NCBI GenBank assembly: GCA_964526675.1
Contig: CAZGLY010000050.1
Location: forward strand, 1 to 19,202
DNA from: CAZADA01 sp964526675
GTDB lineage: Bacteria > Pseudomonadota > Alphaproteobacteria > Caulobacterales > Maricaulaceae
Length of the DNA: 19,202 nucleotides
Direction: 5' to 3'
A program made the position numbers and the translations under genes. Positions 13,579 through 19,202 of the stretch are shown piece after piece (the first letter of the stretch is position 1; each line of letters opens with the position of its first letter). A model generated the notes under the pieces. The model was not told the DNA's origin. It did no database searches and saw only the letters and a program-made list of their open reading frames with translations.

Positions 13579-15282
13579 ATGCGGCCGCTGAGGATCGGGC
13601 TGTGCGCGGCGGCGGCGTCGGCGCTGGCGGCGTGTGCCACAGGGCATGCGCCAGCCGTGACGCCGGTTGGGCCCTTTCAAGAATGCGTGGCCCAAGCTGG
13701 CTTGAGCGCCCAGGGCCAGCGGTTGACCCGGCGGGACGTGCAGCAGGCGCGGGCCGCGCGCGAACAAGGCGAGGCGTTCGTCACCACACTGGCCTCGCAA
13801 GTGAATCCAATCGCCGCGGCGCGCGCGGGCAGTCCCACGGGGGCCTATATCGGCCTCGCCAGCGCCGTGAGCTTCAAGAAGGCCAACTACTCCGCGGAGT
13901 CCCAGGGTTGGTATCAGCAATTGAACATGGCCGACCCGACCAAAGCGGCGCTGCTGCTTGCGCGCGAGGACCGCAGCGCCTTTCGCCGCCGAGCCAGCGC
14001 GCGCGACGATGATGGCTTAGCGGCGGCCATCGGGCTTCTTGGCTTGGCCGAGCGCGGCGTGGTCAGCCTGACTGTGCGCGATCCCGCCTGCGCGGCGGCG
14101 TTTCTGACGGCCGCTGATCGTCTGAACGAGATTGAGCTCGCCACGCGCCGGCGGACCTTGGAGGGCTATGAGCGCGTGATGCTGCGCAATCTGCGCGCGA
14201 TCGCGTATTTGCTGGAGGGGGATGACCGGGCGCGCAACGTCACTCAAGCCGCGCGGGATCTCCAAGCCGCTGAACGCGCCCGCTACGACGCCGACATCGA
14301 CACGGCGCTGCGTCGCGCGCGATCGGATCGCGGGGCGCGGGCCGTCACGGGGCGCAACAGCTTGTTCCAACAAGTTCAAAGGGCCTATGACGCGGATCCC
14401 GACGCGCGCGGAGACGCGTTGATCGCGGCGCGGGTGACGACGCCCTACGTGAACCCGCTGGCCGACTATCTGTCGGCGGTGATTTCGGAAATCGAAGCCT
14501 CCAAGGGGGTGGGGCGTCGAGACGAGTGGGACTTGGCGGCCAACGCCTGGACCAACGCCGCCCGCTTGGCGCCGGAGTCGCGATTTCTCACCCTCGCCGC
14601 GGAGGACGCGCGAGCCCGCGGTCGCGGTCCGTCTTCGGCCGACGTGAAGCTGGTGCACGTGCTCGTCGGCATTGGCGCCGCGCCCTTTAAACAAGTGGCG
14701 ACGCTTTCGGTGCCTGCGGACAACTTCAACACCTTCCCGGTGATGATTCCCGTGATGAAGCCCATGCCGAGCGCGTTGAGCGGCGGCGTGGCGTCGGCTG
14801 GCGACGTGGAAGCCCGCTTGGAGCTCGTGTCCGACGTGGAAGGCATGGCGATCCGGCACAACCAAGATGAGCGGCCGGCGCAGCTGTTGAGCGCGCTGAC
14901 GCGCGGCTTCGCGGTCTATGCCGCGAAGCGGGGCTGCTATGAGACCGTCGAGGAGTACGGACCGCTCGCGCAGTTCGCCGCCGCGACCGTGTGCGGCGTC
15001 ACCGCGCAGTCGGCGCTGACGCCGCAAACGGACAGCTGGATGGCGTTGCCGAAGGGCTACTACGCGGCGCGGCTGGCCGTTCCCGTGGCGACTCAGGAGG
15101 TCACCGTCGCGATGCTGGACGCGCGCCGGCGCGTGGTGCGTCAAGCCCGCTTTCCGTTGCTTCCGACGGACACGACTTTCGTTTACGTTTCAGCGAAGGA
15201 TCACGCCACATACGGGGCGGCGCAGGCGGCGCCCTTTGGCGAAGGCGGGCGCGCCGCATCGCTTGCGGGCGCGCGTCCTTGA
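13579..15282 (+). CDS. COG3014-like lipoprotein with helical repeats
   Basis: About 567 residues. The N-terminus (MRPLRIGLCAAAASALAAC) is a lipoprotein signal with lipobox L16-A-A-C19, and there is no Asp at +2, so sorting to the outer membrane is expected. The mature part is mainly helical with possible TPR-like stretches (about 80-350), then a beta-rich second half with VLVGIGAAPFKQVATLSVPA. The general plan and its place beside YcfL-like and LpoB-like genes match the COG3014 proteins that accompany those genes in other proteobacteria; this assignment is by context and gross features, not by a strong motif. An upstream GTG at 13549 would add ten residues. The ATG at 13579 is preferred because it places the signal correctly and has AGGG about eight bases upstream. 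Its role is probably in the cell envelope. Confidence 0.7.
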   Translation: MRPLRIGLCAAAASALAACATGHAPAVTPVGPFQECVAQAGLSAQGQRLTRRDVQQARAAREQGEAFVTTLASQVNPIAAARAGSPTGAYIGLASAVSFKKANYSAESQGWYQQLNMADPTKAALLLAREDRSAFRRRASARDDDGLAAAIGLLGLAERGVVSLTVRDPACAAAFLTAADRLNEIELATRRRTLEGYERVMLRNLRAIAYLLEGDDRARNVTQAARDLQAAERARYDADIDTALRRARSDRGARAVTGRNSLFQQVQRAYDADPDARGDALIAARVTTPYVNPLADYLSAVISEIEASKGVGRRDEWDLAANAWTNAARLAPESRFLTLAAEDARARGRGPSSADVKLVHVLVGIGAAPFKQVATLSVPADNFNTFPVMIPVMKPMPSALSGGVASAGDVEARLELVSDVEGMAIRHNQDERPAQLLSALTRGFAVYAAKRGCYETVEEYGPLAQFAAATVCGVTAQSALTPQTDSWMALPKGYYAARLAVPVATQEVTVAMLDARRRVVRQARFPLLPTDTTFVYVSAKDHATYGAAQAAPFGEGGRAASLAGARP

Positions 15283-15369
15283 GGGGTGTTCGCCGTCGTG
15301 GCTGCGCGGTTGCGTCGATGGCTGAGGACGCCAACGCGGCGGGGATGTGAGAATGAGGGAGTGCGCATA

Positions 15370-15765
15370 ATGGTCAGCACGGCAGTTGTGGTGCGACGGG
15401 TGATGGTCGCGCTGGCGGCGTTTGCGGTGGTTGGGTGCGCCACGCCGGCGCCGACGGCCAGTCCGGACGCCGTGGTGTCGGTGAACTTGCTGGGCGATTT
15501 CCTGGCGCGGCAGGTGTTCGTGCAGGACCTGATGCACCGGCGGGTTGGCGATGTGATCCAGGTGAACGCGACCGTGGTGAACCGCACGGGCCGCGCCCTG
15601 CAGATCCAGTACAAGCCCTATTGGGTGGACGCCCAGGGCTTTGAGGTGGACGACGACGCGCCGTGGCAACCGCTTGTCGTGAACGGCGACAGCCAGACGA
15701 CGATTTCGTTGGTCAGCCGCAACATCAACGCGGCGCGGGTGCGCATCGACGTCGATAAAATCTAG
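15370..15765 (+). CDS. YcfL-like (DUF1425) lipoprotein
   Basis: 131 residues. The lipoprotein signal ends in VVGC23. The mature domain has the YcfL/DUF1425 pattern: GDVIQVNATVVNRTGRALQI followed by QYKPYWVDAQGFEVDDDAP and PWQPL, with a closing segment NINAARVRIDV. E. coli ycfL lies immediately next to lpoB, as this gene does. Its function is not established; an outer-membrane partner of the PBP1b activation system is likely. The start at 15370 has GAGGGAG eight bases upstream; the GTG at 15361 is too close to that site. It follows the COG3014-like gene by 87 bases. Confidence 0.75.
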   Translation: MVSTAVVVRRVMVALAAFAVVGCATPAPTASPDAVVSVNLLGDFLARQVFVQDLMHRRVGDVIQVNATVVNRTGRALQIQYKPYWVDAQGFEVDDDAPWQPLVVNGDSQTTISLVSRNINAARVRIDVDKI

Positions 15766-15778
15766 GGGGATACCCGCC

Positions 15779-15810
15779 CACGACGTCGTGGCGCGCGGCC
15801 GTCGCGCGCC
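15779..15810 (+). repeat. Palindrome and hairpin between ycfL-like and lpoB-like genes
   Basis: A 12-base perfect palindrome CACGACGTCGTG (15779-15790) is directly followed by a hairpin GGCGCGCG (15790-15797) / CGCGCGCC (15803-15810) with a 5-base loop. It lies about 40 bases before the next ATG, in the 86-base gap between co-directional genes. It could be a partial terminator or an RNA-stability structure; there is no T run. Confidence 0.5.
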
Positions 15811-15851
15811 GCGGGCCCATGATCGGGCGACCGGACCACAAGGAGTAAGCG

Positions 15852-16370
15852 ATGACACGGACCATCCTCGCCACGTGTGTGCTGGCGCTCGTGACCGCGG
15901 CGTGCGCGCGCACGGTGACGATCACGCCGCAAGGCTCCACGGATGCCGAAATTCGCGATTTGAGCGCCACCTTGACCCTCAGCGACGTGCGCCGGGTGTC
16001 GAATGAGCTCATCACCGAAATGCTGACGGACCAGAGGCTGGTGGCGCGCGCCAACGGCGCCGGCGGCGCCAAGGCGCGGATCGCCATCGACCCCACGAAG
16101 GTGGTGAACCGCTCTGACTCCGATCGCGTGAGCGCCGATGACTTCCTCAACCTGATTGAGGAGGCGATGTACGCCACGGATCTCGCGCGCGTGTTCACGC
16201 TGGAGTCCGGCCAATGGGATTACTGGATGGCCGCCGAGTTGACCTCCCAAGCGCAATACGGGACACGCGGCCGCAAACAGACCACCTATAATGTGCGTTT
16301 GACGCTCAACAGCCGGGAGGGCGAGCGCGTCGGCATTTGGAGCGAACCGATCGTTCTCACCCGCGAGTGA
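15852..16370 (+). CDS. LpoB-like penicillin-binding protein activator lipoprotein
   Basis: 172 residues. The signal sequence MTRTILATCVLALVTAAC ends in a loose lipobox T-A-A-C18. The mature domain follows the LpoB order: LSDVRRVSNELITEMLTDQR, ARIAIDPTKVVNRSDSDRVS (the "VNRT/S" strand), DDFLNLIEEAMYATDLARVF, then YWMAAELTSQAQ and YNVRLTLNSREGERVGIWSE. In E. coli LpoB is an outer-membrane lipoprotein that reaches through the peptidoglycan to stimulate PBP1b; E. coli LpoB is longer (213 residues) because of a disordered Pro-rich stretch that is short or absent here. AAGGAG (15840-15845), six bases upstream, fixes the ATG. The context with YcfL-like and COG3014-like genes supports the call. That the partner is PBP1b in this organism is inference. 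Confidence 0.75.
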   Translation: MTRTILATCVLALVTAACARTVTITPQGSTDAEIRDLSATLTLSDVRRVSNELITEMLTDQRLVARANGAGGAKARIAIDPTKVVNRSDSDRVSADDFLNLIEEAMYATDLARVFTLESGQWDYWMAAELTSQAQYGTRGRKQTTYNVRLTLNSREGERVGIWSEPIVLTRE

Positions 16371-16516
16371 GCCGGAATCGCGTTCGCGTCCAAGGACTCG
16401 GTTTGGTTTCGTGAAAAGCGCCCGAGCGCTGGGCTTGAGGCTCCCCATTTCCCCACAAGGCGCCTATGGTGCTGCCCGTGCCATCGCCGGTGGGACGCGT
16501 GGCGGGGAGAGCAAGC

Positions 16517-16915
16517 ATGTCGAAATACAACCCTTTCCTGGCGGGCGGCTCCTGGCGGTTCCAGGAGCATTGGCCGGCGCGCGGCCAGGGTCCCGTGTTT
16601 GATTTGGTCCATGGCGACGTCCAGATGGCGCGGCTGTGGAAGGACGCCAACGAGTGGCGTTTGGTGATGCGCCAGAACCCGGAGATGGTGAGCAGCCTCG
16701 CTTATCTCCTGCAGACGCTTGCGATGCTTGCCGACCGGGTGCACGCGGTCGAGAATCTCAATGGCGGTCGCGTGCCGCTCGCCGCCGAAACGGCTCAGGG
16801 CGAGCCCGTGGCCGGCGCCGACGCGATCCGCCGTCTGCTCGACGCGCTGCAAACGCCGGGCGACGACATCAGCAAAGTGCGTTGGGGCGCCCCGCCGACC
16901 GACGAACTCGCCTAA
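16517..16915 (+). CDS. Hypothetical protein upstream of prfA
   Basis: 132 residues, unrecognised. It begins MSKYNPFLAGGSWRFQEHWP with no signal peptide or membrane segment. A middle helical stretch NPEMVSSLAYLLQTLAMLAD is followed by DAIRRLLDALQTPGDD, so it is a soluble, mostly alpha-helical protein. GGGGAG (16504-16509), seven bases before the ATG, supports this start. It lies between the LpoB-like gene (146-base gap, holding only a weak 5-bp hairpin near 16420) and prfA (51-base gap), all on the plus strand. Its place before prfA is where Caulobacter relatives have other genes, so it may be lineage-specific. Function unknown. Confidence 0.65.
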   Translation: MSKYNPFLAGGSWRFQEHWPARGQGPVFDLVHGDVQMARLWKDANEWRLVMRQNPEMVSSLAYLLQTLAMLADRVHAVENLNGGRVPLAAETAQGEPVAGADAIRRLLDALQTPGDDISKVRWGAPPTDELA

Positions 16916-16966
16916 GCCCTGGGCGCGATCGTTTCGCGCGCGTTCGAAGCGCCTTATCTCTGCATC

Positions 16967-18055
16967 ATGACTATACCTGAAAGCAAACTCGACCAGGTCG
17001 TGGACCGGTTTGAGGCCGTGGAGGCGCGCCTGTCGGCGGTCGGCGACGCTGGCGCGGACGGCGGTGAAATCGTCAAGCTCTCCAAAGAGCACGCGCAACT
17101 GGCGCCCGTGGCGGAGGCGGTGCGCCGTTTGCGGGCGGCGCGCCAGGAGCTTGTGGATCTCGACGCCTTGGCGGCGGACGTGGACGCGGACGCGGAGATG
17201 AAAGCGCTCGCGGCCGAGGAGGCGCGGGATCTGCGCAGCGGTTTGCCGGCCCTTGAGCGGGAGGTGCAGCTCCTGCTCTTGCCCAAGGACAAAGACGACG
17301 ACGCCAACGTGATGTTGGAAATCCGCGCCGGCACGGGCGGGGACGAGGCGGCGCTGTTCGCGGGCGATCTCTATCGGATGTACGCGCGCTACGCCCAGCT
17401 GAAGGGCTGGCGGGTCGAGGTCGTGTCCGAAAGCGCCGGGGACGTCGGCGGCTACAAGGAGATCGTCGCCAGCGTCTCCGGCGACGGCGCCTTTGGTCAG
17501 ATGAAGTTTGAAAGCGGCGTGCACCGGGTGCAGCGCGTGCCGGCCACCGAAAGCCAGGGGCGCGTGCACACGTCCGCCGCCACGGTGGCGGTCCTGCCCG
17601 CGCCTGAGGATGTGGACATTGAGGTCCGCACTGAAGACATCCGCATTGACACCATGCGCGCGTCCGGGGCGGGTGGTCAGCACGTGAACACCACGGACTC
17701 CGCCGTGCGCATCACCCACGTGCCCACCGGCATCGTGGTCACGAGCTCGGAGAAGTCGCAGCATCAAAACCGCGCCATCGCCATGCAGGTGCTCAAGGCG
17801 CGGCTCTACGACATGGAACGCGAGCGCGCGGCGGCGGAGCGCGCGGACGCGCGCAAATCCCAGGTTGGCTCTGGCGACCGCTCGGAGAAAATCCGCACCT
17901 ACAACTTCCCGGAAAACCGCGTGAGCGATCACCGCATCAAGCTCACGCTCTACAAGCTGGAACACATCCTCGCCGGCGACGCGCTGGAGGAGGTGGTCGA
18001 GGCGCTGTTGGCGGAGGATCAAGCCGCCAAACTCGCGGCTCTCGAGGAGGGGTGA
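16967..18055 (+). CDS. prfA: Peptide chain release factor 1
   Basis: 362 residues, the normal RF1 length. RF1 recognises UAA and UAG stop codons and releases the finished peptide from the ribosome. Diagnostic features are the tripeptide "anticodon" P192-A-T194 in VPATESQGRVHTSAATVAVLP-type context and the catalytic GGQ at 236-238 (SGAGGQHVNTTDSAVR); the PAT, not SPF, makes it RF1 and not RF2. The N-terminal coiled-coil domain and GTGGDEAALFAGDLYRMY region are also intact. The ATG at 16967 matches the family start, but no ribosome binding site is obvious. The usual downstream partner prmC, whose product methylates the GGQ glutamine, is absent; a convergent LamG-RTX gene lies there. Confidence 0.97.
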   Translation: MTIPESKLDQVVDRFEAVEARLSAVGDAGADGGEIVKLSKEHAQLAPVAEAVRRLRAARQELVDLDALAADVDADAEMKALAAEEARDLRSGLPALEREVQLLLLPKDKDDDANVMLEIRAGTGGDEAALFAGDLYRMYARYAQLKGWRVEVVSESAGDVGGYKEIVASVSGDGAFGQMKFESGVHRVQRVPATESQGRVHTSAATVAVLPAPEDVDIEVRTEDIRIDTMRASGAGGQHVNTTDSAVRITHVPTGIVVTSSEKSQHQNRAIAMQVLKARLYDMERERAAAERADARKSQVGSGDRSEKIRTYNFPENRVSDHRIKLTLYKLEHILAGDALEEVVEALLAEDQAAKLAALEEG

Positions 18056-18065
18056 GGCGCGCTGC

Positions 18066-18084
18066 GGCGTCGGCCCCAGACGCC
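18066..18084. terminator. Possible terminator hairpin between prfA and the LamG-RTX gene
   Basis: GGCGTC (18066-18071) pairs with GACGCC (18079-18084) around a 7-base loop, in the 59-base gap between convergent genes. The stem is short and lacks a T run, so this is only a candidate. Confidence 0.3.
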
Positions 18085-18114
18085 AGCCAGTGATCCCGAG
18101 GCTCGCGACGCCGT

Positions 18115-19202
18115 TTAGAAGTGAAGGCTCTCGAGGTTGTCGAAGAACACCTGAGCCCCGTCGTCGAAGATCAGTGTTCCGCTGGCTGCGTCGGCGAAGT
18201 CGTGTTCATCGCCCGCTTGGTCCGATGTGATTAGGGTCGCGTCGTCGAGGACGATCGTCCAATCGCCGTGGGCGTCCGTCGCCGCCTGGGTGATGTCGAG
18301 CGTGTCGAGCCCGTCTCCGCCGATGATCTCCGCGTCGGCGTCGAGCACGCCCAAGATGAAGAGATCGTCGCCGGCGCCGCCGTCGGCGGTGTCGCCGCCA
18401 TCCACGTTGAGCGTGTCGTCGCCGGCGCCCCCGGAGAGGTGGTCGCCGCCAGCGCCGCCCGTGAGTTGGTCGTCGCCGGCGCCGCCCACAAGGGTGTCCG
18501 CGCCGCCGCCGCCGCTGAGAACGTCATCGCCGCTGGATCCGCTGTGTGTCTGCGGCGCGTTGGCTCGTTCCGTCGCCCACGCGGTGTGCACTTCCGCTAT
18601 CTCTGTGGAATCCAGTCGATCTTCGAAGATCGCGAAGTCGGCGATTTCGCCCGCGAAATGGTCTCGAAGGCTGTCGGCCGTCCCGTCGCCGCTTTTCACT
18701 TGGCTTGCGCCGAGCGTGAAGGGTTCGGCGTTGCCAGAAAGGGAAACGACAGGGCTCGACGTGGCGAGAACCACCCCGTCCACGGCGATTTCCATCCCAT
18801 CGGCCCCCCAGGAATAGGTGAGGCTCGACCAGTCTCCCGCCGTCGCAACGCCGCCTTCGTCCGTCTTCAAAAAGTGACTTTTGCCGCTGGTCTGATGGCG
18901 CACTTCGATCTCGCCATCGGAGTCGAGCCAAATCGTGAGATGGCCGCCGCCGTCGAAGCCGGATGAATCGCGTGACACGAGCGCCTGGTCTTCGCCAATC
19001 GCATCGGGTTTGAACCACAGGGTCAGGGAGCCCTCGGCGATTTCGTAGCGCGCGTCGGGAGCAATTTCGACGTAGTCGTCATCGCCGTCGAGCCGCACGC
19101 CATCGGTCGTGAGCTCCGCGCCGGCGCGCAACACCGCGTCATTGTCGGCTGCGTTGGCGTCGTCCGATCCGCCGAGCGGCGCGGCCAACCGCCAATGGCC
19201 GA
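18115..19202 (-). CDS. LamG-domain, RTX calcium-binding protein (C-terminal part)
   Basis: About 362 residues are in the window; the frame stays open to position 19202, so the N-terminus lies outside. A LamG/concanavalin-like jelly-roll domain comes first: GHWRLAAPLGG at the edge, VRLDGDDDYVEI, GSLTLWFKPD, WSSLTYSWGADGMEIAVDGV and GEIADFAIFEDRLDSTEI. RTX nonapeptide repeats (GGxGxDxL type) follow at 18352-18537, for example GGAGDDQLTGGAGGDHLSGG and GGAGDDTLNV, which bind calcium in a beta-roll. The end IFDDGAQVFFDNLESLHF resembles C-termini of proteins exported by type I secretion. It is likely a large secreted or cell-surface protein. It is convergent with prfA and unrelated to it. No secretion genes are in view. 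Confidence 0.88.
   Translation of the reverse strand, partial: GHWRLAAPLGGSDDANAADNDAVLRAGAELTTDGVRLDGDDDYVEIAPDARYEIAEGSLTLWFKPDAIGEDQALVSRDSSGFDGGGHLTIWLDSDGEIEVRHQTSGKSHFLKTDEGGVATAGDWSSLTYSWGADGMEIAVDGVVLATSSPVVSLSGNAEPFTLGASQVKSGDGTADSLRDHFAGEIADFAIFEDRLDSTEIAEVHTAWATERANAPQTHSGSSGDDVLSGGGGADTLVGGAGDDQLTGGAGGDHLSGGAGDDTLNVDGGDTADGGAGDDLFILGVLDADAEIIGGDGLDTLDITQAATDAHGDWTIVLDDATLITSDQAGDEHDFADAASGTLIFDDGAQVFFDNLESLHF

Noticed and set aside
12742..13920. 392-codon open frame on the minus strand
   Set aside because: It covers the antisense of the AhpD-like gene (CxxC motif intact) and runs into the lipoprotein gene; composition is that of a shadow frame.
16286..18022. 578-codon open frame on the minus strand
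   Set aside because: It lies antisense to prfA, which is certain, and reads as an Arg/His-rich mirror frame.
18352..18537. Short GC-rich repeats that could suggest a satellite or CRISPR-like array
   Set aside because: The repeats follow codon frame and encode RTX nonapeptides (GGxGxD), so they are protein-coding repeats; there are no constant repeats with unique spacers.

Overview
The window is GC-rich chromosomal DNA from an alphaproteobacterium. Four things point there. The core gene order ssb - gyrA - coaD - two cyclophilins - queA is the one I know from Caulobacter and relatives (Caulobacterales/Hyphomonadaceae/Maricaulales). GyrA carries the alphaproteobacterial-style insertion in its C-terminal domain. 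A GAAC-N7-GAAC LexA box of the alphaproteobacterial type precedes ssb. Codon use is strongly GCG/CGC rich. The species cannot be named from the sequence.

Layout. Positions 1-92 hold the first codons of uvrA, leaving the window on the minus strand. Next comes a stress-type cassette: an ArsR repressor, an SRPBCC/AHSA1 protein overlapping it, and a convergent AhpD-like carboxymuconolactone decarboxylase protein. This cassette lies between uvrA and ssb. ssb has a LexA box in its promoter. A small membrane protein of unknown function precedes gyrA. A MazE/AbrB-type antitoxin and a PemK/MazF-type toxin sit between gyrA and coaD. coaD overlaps a signal-peptide cyclophilin, which is followed by a cytoplasmic cyclophilin paralogue, a membrane-anchored Mrr-like endonuclease and queA.

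From 10648 to 12658 two minus-strand genes encode single-pass membrane proteins of unknown function. They are transcribed away from a second AhpD-like protein (12853-13449). Then come three small lipoprotein-type genes that look like the COG3014 - YcfL - LpoB set, which in enterobacteria is tied to activation of peptidoglycan synthase PBP1b. An unrecognised 132-residue protein and prfA (release factor 1) follow. The window ends in the C-terminal part of a minus-strand LamG plus RTX calcium-binding protein whose start lies outside.

How it fits together. The housekeeping backbone covers DNA repair and replication (uvrA, ssb, gyrA), CoA synthesis (coaD), protein folding (cyclophilins), tRNA queuosine (queA) and translation termination (prfA). 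It is interrupted by small accessory insertions: the ArsR cassette, the toxin-antitoxin pair, the Mrr-like nuclease, the two-gene membrane module and the LamG-RTX gene. The usual partners tgt (after queA) and prmC (after prfA) are not in the expected places. The clearest regulatory signals are twin TCAAC-N6-GTTGA palindromes at the ArsR start, the LexA box at ssb, and a tandem-repeat/inverted-repeat promoter before the antitoxin. No rRNA, tRNA, CRISPR or insertion sequence was seen, and no gene-free stretch exceeds 300 bases; the longest (about 290 bases, 1776-2065) holds the ssb promoter and LexA box.
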